Positions 7,215-15,697 of a stretch of DNA of 64,000 bases are shown here, piece after piece (positions within the stretch are counted from its first letter, which is position 1; the number at the start of each line of letters is the position of its first letter). Under the pieces are notes generated by a model. That model was not told the DNA's origin and ran no database searches. It saw only the letters and a list, made by a program, of their open reading frames with translations. This DNA comes from JAIBBV01 sp044347745 (GTDB lineage: Bacteria > Bdellovibrionota_C > UBA2361 > JAFLCA01): positions 1 to 64,000 of the forward strand of contig JBIKUD010000015.1 of NCBI GenBank assembly GCA_044347745.1. The letters are read 5' to 3'. Both the position numbers and the translations under genes were made by a program.

Positions 7215-9203
7215 ATGCCTGAGAGGTTTATGCAGCATACTTCGACATCGCAGCAAAATGCGGCTTTTCAATTAGTAGACGGAACTCCGAGCCCAATTGA
7301 ACAAAATGCAGAGATCAGAGCTCAATATTTACAAGCATTAATTGACCAGCGTTTGCCAGTGGTTATTGGGGTTGCAGGTATTACCCAAGCTGGAAAATCA
7401 ACCATTACCGACGCTCTGGTAGAAGAGCATGGTTTTGTACCGGCTACAAAGTTATTGCCGCGTACGTTACGCGACAATGAAGGGGACGGTTATAAACCTT
7501 GGGTCAGCACAGAAATTGCCGCTAAAATTAGTACTTCAAACAGCGAGGTGCCTGCCCGTTTTGACACCACTCCCCCAAAAGAAATATTGCTTGCAGATCA
7601 AGCCTTCAGTGGGCTCTATGCAATTAGTGCCCGTAATGTTGCAGAGCAGTATCTTAAGGGAAGATCGACTGCTGTAATTCTTGGCCGCGCGGAGGAGAAT
7701 TACTTATTGCATGAGGGAGCCAGAGAGGCGATTCCTTTGGTGCCAATTGGTGTAATTCAACTTGAAGTTCCTTTAAAGATACTTCGGCATCGTGCCCTTA
7801 ACGCGGGGGTTATTGATCCGGCAGAAGTCTCCAAGCGCCTGCAGGCGATGGAAGATTTTGAAATCGGTGATCAGCGTCAAATGGCAGCATTGGCCATGAG
7901 TCTACCGGTAACTACCGTAATGAATGTGACCGCTGCAGAGATGCAAACGTTTCGGATGTGTGCGGGTCAAATAAAGCCGCTGGGAAAATCGGAAATTGCA
8001 GATCTTGTAGAGAGCCTCAGTGCTGAAATTCGCTCTGAAGCGGCTGCCTATGCACAAGACCTTCACCGAGTCAGAGTTCTTCAATACGGAACATCAGTAA
8101 TTCCTGATTCGGTTGTACAGGTGCTTGAAGATAACCTACAGCCCGCCCTGAATCAGAATTGTCTCACTCCTTACCTTTGTGGTGGATTAGCCGTAGCACT
8201 ATACATGCTGGGAGATAACCAGACCGTTCGACCAGTCTCTCCCGATATAGATTTTGTGCTTCGAACAGATACAGCTTTGGGTTCATCTCCCATCAACATG
8301 GAAGACAGACTTTCTGCGGCGCTGTTAGATTTAAACTGTGCGCATCGGGAGATTAAAGATGGTGGCTGGAACCCACAATATCTAACAAGGCAGGCAAAGA
8401 GTGAGGTGAGAAGCAGTCAAGCCACAGGAGAACAGAAAGTTGAGCTTGATTGTTTACTTGCCATACGACTCATTCCTAAAGGGAGCCTCTTTTGTTTTGA
8501 ACTTCCCCTCGATCAACACGCAGCATTCTTCCGTCGCGATGTAGTATTGCCGAACGGTAACACGGTGCCTCTTGCCCCATTAGAGCATTTGCTCGTCGAT
8601 AAACTTATAATGGGTAGGGGCCAGGAAATAGCCAAATTTGACCTTTTTGATTGTGCCGGGTTACTCGCGCGTGGCCCCGTCGATGTCTCATTGGTTAGAC
8701 GCTTAATAGACTATCAGCGTTATGCCCCCGGGCTTGATAAGCCTATGCAAGAACTCGTTTCAAAGGGGCAGCCGATAGGATTTGATGAATTATGTCTAGG
8801 TCTAAATGTAATCGATCCAAAAATGAAAAGCGCCTTACTTTGGGCAAATAAGCCCTTCGCTGCTGAATCGGAACATTTGAATGGCTCAAGGACCCTAACA
8901 CTTGATGGGCTCAAGCGATTGGCTATGACCAATAGGCTCGTGAATTCCCTGAATCGAATTCTCTCGGAGAGGGATGCTGAGTATGCGCTTGGAGCAGGCA
9001 AAAGTACCACTATCGCCGACGCGTATAATCAGAGCGAACTAAATACTCAGGCAAATCGATTAAAAGAATTTTTACTGTATTACGTAGAGTTTATCCTCGA
9101 GAGAGAAGAACTGTATGTAATGCATCCAGCTGCAGATTTATCAACAAAAACGGGATTTTTTCGGAAGCTGGAAGGTCAAACACGGAGACTTCTTGGTTTA
9201 TAG
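7215..9203 (+). CDS. Fusion of guanylate-kinase-like P-loop domain and nucleotidyltransferase domain
   Basis: A 662-residue protein that seems to join two catalytic modules. Residues about 48-230 form a P-loop kinase: Walker A GITQAGKST (55-63), then ATKLLPRTLRDNEGDGY (76-93), a layout close to the GMP-binding TTR..R..E..G.xY segment of guanylate kinases. Residues about 315-490 look like a minimal nucleotidyltransferase of the AbiEii/MNT type: GGLAVALYML (323-332), SPDIDFVLR with the metal-binding DxD at 344/346, a third acid in VELDCLLA (Asp412), and a KLIMGRGQEIAKFDLFDCAGLL helix pair. The last 170 residues are unassigned and mostly helical. ATG 7230, five codons in, has GAGAGG just upstream and is an alternative start. 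The domain calls are by eye; the biological role is unknown. The gene ends 6 bases inside the convergent HAD gene. Confidence 0.65.
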   Translation: MPERFMQHTSTSQQNAAFQLVDGTPSPIEQNAEIRAQYLQALIDQRLPVVIGVAGITQAGKSTITDALVEEHGFVPATKLLPRTLRDNEGDGYKPWVSTEIAAKISTSNSEVPARFDTTPPKEILLADQAFSGLYAISARNVAEQYLKGRSTAVILGRAEENYLLHEGAREAIPLVPIGVIQLEVPLKILRHRALNAGVIDPAEVSKRLQAMEDFEIGDQRQMAALAMSLPVTTVMNVTAAEMQTFRMCAGQIKPLGKSEIADLVESLSAEIRSEAAAYAQDLHRVRVLQYGTSVIPDSVVQVLEDNLQPALNQNCLTPYLCGGLAVALYMLGDNQTVRPVSPDIDFVLRTDTALGSSPINMEDRLSAALLDLNCAHREIKDGGWNPQYLTRQAKSEVRSSQATGEQKVELDCLLAIRLIPKGSLFCFELPLDQHAAFFRRDVVLPNGNTVPLAPLEHLLVDKLIMGRGQEIAKFDLFDCAGLLARGPVDVSLVRRLIDYQRYAPGLDKPMQELVSKGQPIGFDELCLGLNVIDPKMKSALLWANKPFAAESEHLNGSRTLTLDGLKRLAMTNRLVNSLNRILSERDAEYALGAGKSTTIADAYNQSELNTQANRLKEFLLYYVEFILEREELYVMHPAADLSTKTGFFRKLEGQTRRLLGL

Positions 9204-10115
9204 GTTTGCCCCTTCCACAAGCTGACTAAGAATTGTTTCCGCGCCATCTACATACTGAGATTCCAGAAACAAAAATTCTTGGGGAAAGGTCTGCCTTATT
9301 TGATCGGCGAGTTCTCTGTGTTCACCCAAAAAAATTCTGTTAATTTGCTTCGATGTCTGGAATTTATAAAGCAGCATGTCTTTGTCGTTAAGCGAATCCC
9401 CGAGCACGGTAATATTTCTTTCCGTTAAATTAAATCTGGAGGGAAGGGGGGAAGCATAAAGCGCGGATAGTCCATCAGATTTAACACAGCTTGTTATATC
9501 TAGATAATTTGCGCCCCGGGTAAGGTATAAGCCTTGCGTCTTTATGAGCTCTTTAATTTGATCGTCAGATTCGATTGCATCAAACAAGGATTGTTGCGTC
9601 TCGGTGGCCACTGGGTTGTCTAGAAAGAATACTGCCACCTTGCTTGGAGTGGACTCGAAGTACGAAAGTGGACCGAAGCTGGGATTAAGAGCTGCGATGG
9701 ATGTTCTCTCTGCGCTGATATCTTTAATAGGTGGCAGGATCAGGGATTTTTTGAACCTACTTTCTAAAATCGATTTAATGCGCGCCCCAATCGCCGAGCG
9801 TATTTCAACTGCAATACCCCGACCTTGAAAGAACTCTGTTACTTCTTGACCATCGACTTGGTGCCCAACATAACCACCCCCTGAAATAACGAAGTAGGGT
9901 GAGGTAAGAGTACCAAGAGGGGTGATAAAAAACTCATGTACAGCTTCAAATGTGTCATTTGTGATGACGCAAAAAAAGCAGCCTCCTTCAATTAGTTTGC
10001 GAACAAGCAAACGTCTGCTTGAAGGAAAGCCATGAGCATGTTGCCGAACTAAGGTTCCGGTCAAGTCGCTAAATATTGCGTAATTACTGGCAGTCGATTT
10101 ATTGGGAATTTGCAC
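9198..10115 (-). CDS. HAD-IIB (Cof/SPP-type) phosphatase
   Basis: A 305-residue HAD phosphatase of the type with a large C2 cap. Motif I is FSDLTGTLV (Asp17, Thr19), motif II VITNDT, and motif IV VLGDSLNDKDML. The DxTGT motif and GDSxND ending are typical of sugar-phosphate phosphatases (mannosyl-3-phosphoglycerate, trehalose or sucrose phosphate phosphatases) and Cof-like enzymes. It converges on the kinase-nucleotidyltransferase gene with a 6-base overlap. With the neighbouring PfkB kinase it fits a pathway handling a phosphorylated sugar or nucleoside; the substrate is not known. Confidence 0.8.
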   Translation of the reverse strand: MQIPNKSTASNYAIFSDLTGTLVRQHAHGFPSSRRLLVRKLIEGGCFFCVITNDTFEAVHEFFITPLGTLTSPYFVISGGGYVGHQVDGQEVTEFFQGRGIAVEIRSAIGARIKSILESRFKKSLILPPIKDISAERTSIAALNPSFGPLSYFESTPSKVAVFFLDNPVATETQQSLFDAIESDDQIKELIKTQGLYLTRGANYLDITSCVKSDGLSALYASPLPSRFNLTERNITVLGDSLNDKDMLLYKFQTSKQINRIFLGEHRELADQIRQTFPQEFLFLESQYVDGAETILSQLVEGANL

Positions 10116-10237
10116 ACATGTCCTTTCAGGGAGCCTTGGAGCAGTATACGATCAAAAATGCCTGATAGCCAAAAAGTCACGTATGAATTCATTATCTGGG
10201 CTTGCTTCGGCGCGTTTCTTGACCGAATACTAACGAA

Positions 10238-10927
10238 ATGATTGCACTATGCCAAAAATTATCTGAGAGCGAAGTTTTCCAGTCTTTTGTCCTGCTCGTC
10301 ATTCTGCTTTGTGCCGCGTCTATGGGCTTTGAAACGATTCTTGAGGCCTACGATAGGTACTATTTTATCTTTGATGGATTCTATTATTTTTCTCAGGCCG
10401 TTTTCGGATTTGAAATTCTGATACGACTTTTAGCTTTTGCGCCTCGTGTTGGCGACTTTTTTAAGAGTTTTTGGAATCGATTTGACTTTGTTATCGTCGC
10501 TCTCTCCTTCCTTCCGGCTGTTGGCCCTTTTGTAGTGATAGGGCGATTGCTTCGATTATTGCGGCTTTTGCGAGTACTATCGGTCTCTGATCGATTGAGA
10601 GGTTTTGTTGATAGGCTTGGTGCTGCCGTTGATGAGGCCTTTGCAGCTGGATTCGTGATTTCGGTGTGGAGCTATATTTTTATTCTAACTGGGAACTACC
10701 TGTTTTCAGACTGGGCGCCTCAACACTGGGGCAGCTTCTCTCAATCGCTTAAGAGCGTTTTTTATCTGCTGCTTTTGCAAGATGTGCCCTCGCTGCTTGA
10801 ACCCCTATACACTCATTCTAAGTTTGCCATTGCCTATTTTATTTTCTTTTATCTGGTATTTGGCACCATAGTCCTCGGAACTATTCAGGCAGTGGTTGGA
10901 CAGAGGAGGGGGAGTAGCCGTGATTAA
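10238..10927 (+). CDS. Voltage-gated ion-channel-like membrane protein
   Basis: A 229-residue integral membrane protein with six hydrophobic segments, the layout of a single-repeat bacterial channel (NaChBac type). S4 is clear: GRLLRLLRLLRVL carries Arg every third residue. Segments S5 and S6 flank a pore loop reading FYLLLLQDVPSLLEPL. The usual sodium filter TLESWAS is replaced (LQDVPSL), so selectivity is uncertain and it may conduct another ion. It lacks the long C-terminal coiled coil of NaChBac, ending soon after S6. It overlaps the following DUF3592 gene by 8 bases, so the two are likely co-translated. Confidence 0.75.
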   Translation: MIALCQKLSESEVFQSFVLLVILLCAASMGFETILEAYDRYYFIFDGFYYFSQAVFGFEILIRLLAFAPRVGDFFKSFWNRFDFVIVALSFLPAVGPFVVIGRLLRLLRLLRVLSVSDRLRGFVDRLGAAVDEAFAAGFVISVWSYIFILTGNYLFSDWAPQHWGSFSQSLKSVFYLLLLQDVPSLLEPLYTHSKFAIAYFIFFYLVFGTIVLGTIQAVVGQRRGSSRD

Positions 10928-11372
10928 GCAGCGCTGGGTTGCCGGTATATCAGCGATATTTTTGCTGATTTCCCTTTGGTTTATTGGAGATCGTTTACTT
11001 TTTTTAAGGACAGCTATACGAACTGAGGGTGAGGTTATCTCTGTTAACGGAGCAAACTCTCGGTGTGGTGGGGGGCGTCGCCGGAGCAGCTATTCATGCA
11101 CCAAGTTTTACTCAAACATCACGTTTAGTTCTGTCAGCGGCAGCAGCTACACTTTTGAAGTGTCCTCGGGAAGTAGTCGTGGCCATAACCAGCCTGTTTC
11201 TTTGGCGCGCTTGATTCCAGGAGACATTGTGCCTGTTTTGTACGATTCTCAAAAACCGGCGATTGCCTATGAAGATACGGTCTGGGCGATATGGGGCACC
11301 CCAATTTTTACCTTGGTCATGCAATTAATGACTTTTATCGTGAGTCTGACGGAGCCTAGGAACAGGAACTAG
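10920..11372 (+). CDS. DUF3592-type membrane protein
   Basis: A 150-residue protein with an N-terminal membrane helix (about residues 7-25), an extracytoplasmic beta-rich domain and a second helix near the C terminus (GTPIFTLVMQLMTFIVSL). The pattern TEGEVISVN...SYTFEVSSGS...LIPGDIVPVLYDSQKP is that of DUF3592, a small domain of unknown function. The start chosen is GTG 10920, which has GAGGAGGGGG just upstream and overlaps the channel gene by 8 bases; a TTG eight codons earlier is possible. Coupling suggests a link to the channel, for example as an auxiliary subunit, but that is inference. Confidence 0.7.
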   Translation: MIKQRWVAGISAIFLLISLWFIGDRLLFLRTAIRTEGEVISVNGANSRCGGGRRRSSYSCTKFYSNITFSSVSGSSYTFEVSSGSSRGHNQPVSLARLIPGDIVPVLYDSQKPAIAYEDTVWAIWGTPIFTLVMQLMTFIVSLTEPRNRN

Positions 11373-11444
11373 TTCACTAAGAGCGGAGACGAAATCCGTG
11401 GTGGGAGGGATACACGCAGCTCCTTTTCTTGGCCATGAGAGGCT

Positions 11445-11720
11445 TTAGAAAATTGGGTCTTCTCCAAGGTCGATACTTGTTCGAAATGCGCCGGTGACCG
11501 GGAAGCGAATAGATAGTTCTCTGACGCAGAGCTCAAATGCATCTTCAGAAAAAAGTTCATCTCTCTGAAAAGCACGGCAGTATTCAACTAACTCTTGCGA
11601 TACTTTATCAGAGCGGATTTCGTTACCAGGGATAACCCCGCCACCACTTGCTTCAGCAGGGCTGATATAACTGAAGAGAAAAAGAAGAGTAACAGCAAAA
11701 ATCGAACAATAAGAGCGCAT
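11445..11720 (-). CDS. Small secreted protein
   Basis: A protein of about 91 residues with a clear signal peptide (MRSYCSIFAVTLLFLFSYIS, cleavage near AEAS) and an acidic mature part with two cysteines. ATG 11720 is preferred over the GTG two codons upstream because AAAGG lies 8 bases before it. An imperfect operator-like inverted repeat (ACAACCTT at 11725-11732 with AAGGTTGT at 11745-11752) directly precedes it. No family recognised. Confidence 0.55.
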   Translation of the reverse strand: MRSYCSIFAVTLLFLFSYISPAEASGGGVIPGNEIRSDKVSQELVEYCRAFQRDELFSEDAFELCVRELSIRFPVTGAFRTSIDLGEDPIF

Positions 11721-11872
11721 AACCACAACCTTTAAAAAACCTACAAGGTTGTTATGAGGATATATGTAGGCAGGGAGCTTAGGCTAATAACTAAGCCATC
11801 TTATTGTCTATTTTGCAGTCTTTCACCCCCGCAGCTTTTGTTCCTTACCTCTTTTAGGTTTGGTGAGAGCAG

Positions 11873-12568
11873 TTAATAAATGCTCCAGTCAATTGCGGTC
11901 TTTCCATTCATCACTAAATACTGATTTGCTTTTGAAAAATGGCGGCACCCAAGAAAACCTCTATGAGCAGACAGGGGAGATGGATGCACTGCTTCTAAGA
12001 CTAGGTGTTTTGAGCGATCAACTACTGCGCCTTTTTTTTGTGCGTAGGCCCCCCAAAGCATGAATACAATGTGCGAATGACGTGCGCTGACCTCAGAAAT
12101 AACTTTGTCGGTAAACTGTTCCCATCCAATTCCGGCATGACTTTGGGGTTTCCCAGCTTCAACAGTTAGAACCGCATTCAGAAGGAGCACTCCTTGGCGA
12201 GCCCATTGCTCTAAGCACCCGTGATTAGGAATTGGCGTATTCAGGTCGCTTGAAAGTTCTTTATATATATTAATAAGTGAAGGTGGAGGCGGAACCCCTG
12301 GCTGCACAGAAAAACAAAGTCCATGAGCCTGGCCTGGGCCGTGGTAGGGATCCTGCCCAATAATAACCGCGCGGATTGAATCGAAAGGAGTAAACTGCAG
12401 GGCATTAAAAATGTCGCCTTGCGGCGGGTAGATGGTTTTCCCTTGTGCTCGCGCAGCAGCGACTTTATGGAGGAGGTCCTTAAAATACTGCTTCTCTTTT
12501 TCGGCCCCAAGCACTTCTTTCCAGGTCGTCACTGTGGAGGCCAAAGGTTGTTCAGTTTGGGTTTCCAT
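11873..12568 (-). CDS. ung: Uracil-DNA glycosylase, family 1
   Basis: A 231-residue enzyme removing uracil from DNA at the start of base-excision repair. All family-1 motifs are present: water-activating IGQDPYHGPGQAHGLCFS, the uracil-stacking and backbone loop PPPPSL, the GVLLLN strand with its uracil-binding Asn, the minor-groove loop HPSPLSAHRGF (His in the catalytic position) and the C-terminal hydrophobic helix. Length matches the bacterial norm. It is 6 bases downstream of rsgA on the same strand, so probably the last gene of a holin-like/rsgA/ung operon. Confidence 0.97.
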   Translation of the reverse strand: METQTEQPLASTVTTWKEVLGAEKEKQYFKDLLHKVAAARAQGKTIYPPQGDIFNALQFTPFDSIRAVIIGQDPYHGPGQAHGLCFSVQPGVPPPPSLINIYKELSSDLNTPIPNHGCLEQWARQGVLLLNAVLTVEAGKPQSHAGIGWEQFTDKVISEVSARHSHIVFMLWGAYAQKKGAVVDRSKHLVLEAVHPSPLSAHRGFLGCRHFSKANQYLVMNGKTAIDWSIY

Positions 12569-12574
12569 AGTTTA

Positions 12575-13504
12575 TTAATAGCGCTTAGCGTCATCAATTT
12601 CGGCAATCATTTTGGCGTAAGATTCGTAGCGCGAAAACGGAAGAAGCCCCGACTCAACTGCCTTAACGACGCCACATTGTTCCTCTGAAAGGTGGCTGCA
12701 ATTATCAAACGAGCAAGAGGTGCGATGGTGCACAATTTCAGGGAATGCGTTGCCGACCTGTTCCTTTGTTAAGTGGGTAATGCCGAAACTTTGCACTCCT
12801 GGCAAATCAATTAACAAAAGGTCAGTGCTCCTGGATCGCGGGTAAGTGTATCCAAAAGCTTGAGTCGTAGTCTGCTTTCCCTGTCCTGTTCGAGTGCTTA
12901 CTTCGTCCGTTCGGGCTTGAATATCAGGGAGTAGCACATTGAGAATGCTGGATTTACCCACTCCCGAAATTCCACACAAGGCGGCAACTTCAATCTGAGG
13001 TTCCGAAAGTTTGGCGCGTAAGCTCTCTAATCCTTGTCCAAATTTAGCGCTTAAATGCAGCATTGGTACTTCAATGTCACGGTAGATCTTAATGAGAGGC
13101 TCAAAAAGCGACTCTCCAAGGTCAATTTTATTTATGACCAAGGTGAAAGGGATTAGTTCTGCAGAGGCGACTGCCATAATGCGGTCGATAAAATACGTAT
13201 TAAATAGGGGACCCAAAGCGGTTACGATAAAGAGTTCGTTAAGGTTGGCAGCTAATCGTTTTGTCTCATCGCGGTAACTACGAGAAAGGGTGTTCTGGGC
13301 GGGTAATACCTCAACAACTATTGCGTGTTCGCCGCTGCCTTCAAAAAGCACCTTGTCTCCCACAACAGCCTCGACAGCTTTTGAGCGAGTACGGGCGATG
13401 CACCTCTTCCCATTTGATTCGAGCAGGTGAACAAATCGACGGGTTGAGCTGATGACTGTCGCAACGCCACGGCCCTCGGTATCGGGGGGAACTGTTACCT
13501 TCAT
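12575..13504 (-). CDS. rsgA: Ribosome small-subunit GTPase RsgA
   Basis: A 309-residue circularly permuted GTPase that helps mature the 30S subunit. An N-terminal OB fold (about 1-75) is followed by G4 VINKIDL, then G1 GISGVGKSS and G3 LIDLPGVQ; the order G4-G1-G3 is diagnostic. The C-terminal zinc module is present as CSFDNCSHLSEEQCGV with a downstream helix. The start ATG overlaps the stop of the upstream holin-like gene (ATGA), showing translational coupling. Confidence 0.97.
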   Translation of the reverse strand: MKVTVPPDTEGRGVATVISSTRRFVHLLESNGKRCIARTRSKAVEAVVGDKVLFEGSGEHAIVVEVLPAQNTLSRSYRDETKRLAANLNELFIVTALGPLFNTYFIDRIMAVASAELIPFTLVINKIDLGESLFEPLIKIYRDIEVPMLHLSAKFGQGLESLRAKLSEPQIEVAALCGISGVGKSSILNVLLPDIQARTDEVSTRTGQGKQTTTQAFGYTYPRSRSTDLLLIDLPGVQSFGITHLTKEQVGNAFPEIVHHRTSCSFDNCSHLSEEQCGVVKAVESGLLPFSRYESYAKMIAEIDDAKRY

Positions 13505-14001
13505 TGGTGAGTATGTGTAGGGCTATGCGAAGTTGCCGCCGGGGCTTCGGGCTGGCTGCCCTCAGCTTTAAATTGACCTCTAAGCTCGCCAAACTCAGCG
13601 GCAACCGCCTGCCCAATCTTTTTCCACTCGATATCTTTTCCGTGTTGGCTAATCAACACGCTGCAAATGGAGAAAATAATAGGCGCGGCAATTGCTGGAA
13701 CAATCCCTTGAACTTCGATGCCAGGCAAAATTTTGACCAGTATCCAAAAAATGGCGCCATTTACCAGAATGAGAGTCGCTGCTTGTACCGTAATGGTATT
13801 AGGCACGGAGAGGAACAATGCAGCATCCCAAACTTTTGTATTAACGAAGGCCAGTCCTACGACCGTGAGAAGGGCGCCGAATGGTCCATTTACCTGCAGG
13901 CCTGGAATAAGAAAAGCAGTAATCATCATGGCAATGGTTTGCAGTGCCCAGTAGTTTAAATCCAGGGAAAGCAGATTCGGAGTAATCATTTGGTCAATCA
14001 T
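13501..14001 (-). CDS. Holin-like four-helix membrane protein (phage holin superfamily IV type)
   Basis: A 166-residue membrane protein with four hydrophobic segments in the first 120 residues, then a soluble Pro/Ser/His-rich tail. The sequence (LNYWALQTIAMMITAFLIPG, VGLAFVNTKVW, ILVNGAIFWILVKILPGIEV) fits the widespread chromosomal family annotated as mycobacterial 4TMS phage holin (PF04020). Despite the name, nothing here suggests a prophage. Its physiological role is not established. First gene of the rsgA/ung operon. Confidence 0.8.
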   Translation of the reverse strand: MIDQMITPNLLSLDLNYWALQTIAMMITAFLIPGLQVNGPFGALLTVVGLAFVNTKVWDAALFLSVPNTITVQAATLILVNGAIFWILVKILPGIEVQGIVPAIAAPIIFSICSVLISQHGKDIEWKKIGQAVAAEFGELRGQFKAEGSQPEAPAATSHSPTHTHQ

Positions 14002-14149
14002 CGGGGGCCTCTATAAAAATGTCCATCATTTATAGCATGTTGGCTTAAAATGGTAAGGGTAGAATGAAGCGAATAAATGAGTGCTGCGGGTTGTCTTAAG
14101 CTTCGATTTATTTGAATATACTGGAGGTCTATAGAGTCATAGTAGGTAT

Positions 14150-14470
14150 ATGAAAACGCTTCGAAATCTCCAAAATTCATTGGTCGGTATTCGCTGGAAT
14201 GTCTTGGCTCTTTTTACCCCAGGTGTTTTCCTGGCGATGGCTGGTCTGGCAATTATCATAGCGCCGCGCTTGGTGCTGGCCTTGCTTGGAGCATTTTTAT
14301 TGCTCGTTGGGGTGGTTTTCTCGGTACTGGTTTACAAGCTATTAACCGTGAAGTCTCAAGTGGAGCGCGCTATTCGCCAGTTTGAAGGAAAGGTAATTCT
14401 TCATAATGTAGCGGTGCCCCGCGACCCAGTTGACGTAGAAGTTGACGGGAAGAAAGTGTTTTTTCACTAA
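14150..14470 (+). CDS. Small two-helix inner-membrane protein
   Basis: A 106-residue protein with two close transmembrane helices (about residues 17-40 and 43-65) and a C-terminal cytoplasmic part that contains PVDVEVDGKKVFFH. It stands alone between divergent and same-strand genes. It has no recognised domain. A GTAGGT element lies 4-9 bases before the ATG. The frame is well used and the hydrophobic layout is convincing, but the function is unknown. Confidence 0.6.
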   Translation: MKTLRNLQNSLVGIRWNVLALFTPGVFLAMAGLAIIIAPRLVLALLGAFLLLVGVVFSVLVYKLLTVKSQVERAIRQFEGKVILHNVAVPRDPVDVEVDGKKVFFH

Positions 14471-14638
14471 TTTCAAGCTCTTAAGAGCAGCACCCTGATG
14501 TACCCTCTATGCTGAGTGTGCCCGGCGTAAGGTTCTAGCCCTTATTAAGTGACAGGACATGATCATTTAAAAAATGGCTAATCGAAATCCTGGGAATCTT
14601 TCTCGTTTTGTAAAAAAGTTTTAGCACATAAAAAAGAG

Positions 14639-15664
14639 ATGGTGCATAACACCTGTATGCACAGATCTCGGCATTCACCATCACATCAAACCCCTCAGGG
14701 GCCCGAGGAAGCCCCCGGACAGCGCCATCTGTTTGCTGAATTGAATGCGCCGACTTTTCGAGGCTCTGATAAGCCGCAACCTTCAATAGAGCAGCGTTAT
14801 CGCGAGCAGCGCCCCGCATTTGCAAGTCTCCCCGAAGTAAGTGCCAAAGTAAGTGAGCTCGGGCGAATCTATCGCTTCTTGGACCGCCCCCGTGACTATA
14901 AGATGACCCCCGATGATTGCATTCTCTGTATTGAGTGTTACTCGCAGGTAATGCGTGAAGCACGACGTGGCGCCAATATGTCGCGGGAACCGAGGCTACA
15001 TGAACCAAAAAAATTATCTCCAGAGGATCTCGCATGTTTGCGCGAGACGCTAAAAAATTGCAATTTTGTGGATTGTCTTACGAGTCTTGCTTTTACTCAT
15101 GCGAGTTCAAAAGTGCGACTTTCCGCAATAGACGCCCTAAAATATACCTTCCCAGCAAACGTTCCAACAATAATGGCGCTTGCAAACCTGGCCCACTACA
15201 AAGCAGCGCCAAACGACCACAGGCGTGCAGAGCGTATTGCGGCTATGCATGCACTTGAGGAAATGCCCATTAGCGCGATGTATGGCGAAACCATGCTTAA
15301 GCAGGTTATTCCAAAAGTCATTCGACAAGTGGATGATCCAGACCCCTCAATTCAGTCCTGCGCCTTTCGAATTTCCGCACTTTTAACTGAACACCATCTG
15401 GGAATTGATGCTAAGGGGGAGCAAATTAATTCACTGCGCCGCACTATTATGGGCCGAGCGGCGAGCAAATTAAGAGAAGTGCTGTCCACCATGGCTCAGG
15501 CAGACTGGACCTTGCCCGACATTGGGCATGGGGCACTACACGCCATACTCATTTTAGCCCCTGCGCTGTCGCGCTTGGCCGGGAACGGTAACGAGCGCGA
15601 AACTGCAAAAGCTGTGCTGGAAAAACTCTATCGCCCTGATACAAGTAAAAGGAATGAGCAATAA
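14639..15664 (+). CDS. Hypothetical helical-repeat protein
   Basis: A 341-residue soluble protein. From about residue 120 on it is built of paired amphipathic helices (ASSKVRLSAIDAL, DPDPSIQSCAFRISAL), resembling HEAT/ARM-type repeats used for protein binding. The first 50 residues are low complexity and rich in His, Pro and Gln, probably unstructured. It ends 33 bases before the convergent Yip1-family gene. The start is uncertain: ATG 14639 or ATG 14657. No enzymatic motif is visible; a scaffold role is a guess. Confidence 0.6.
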   Translation: MVHNTCMHRSRHSPSHQTPQGPEEAPGQRHLFAELNAPTFRGSDKPQPSIEQRYREQRPAFASLPEVSAKVSELGRIYRFLDRPRDYKMTPDDCILCIECYSQVMREARRGANMSREPRLHEPKKLSPEDLACLRETLKNCNFVDCLTSLAFTHASSKVRLSAIDALKYTFPANVPTIMALANLAHYKAAPNDHRRAERIAAMHALEEMPISAMYGETMLKQVIPKVIRQVDDPDPSIQSCAFRISALLTEHHLGIDAKGEQINSLRRTIMGRAASKLREVLSTMAQADWTLPDIGHGALHAILILAPALSRLAGNGNERETAKAVLEKLYRPDTSKRNEQ

Positions 15665-15697
15665 TAGCCCCAGACAGCCTCTCGTTATGGCCTCGAG

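Noticed and set aside
13501..14001. Prophage remnant
   Set aside because: The holin-like protein belongs to a common chromosomal family and sits in a coupled housekeeping operon with rsgA and ung; no other phage genes are present.
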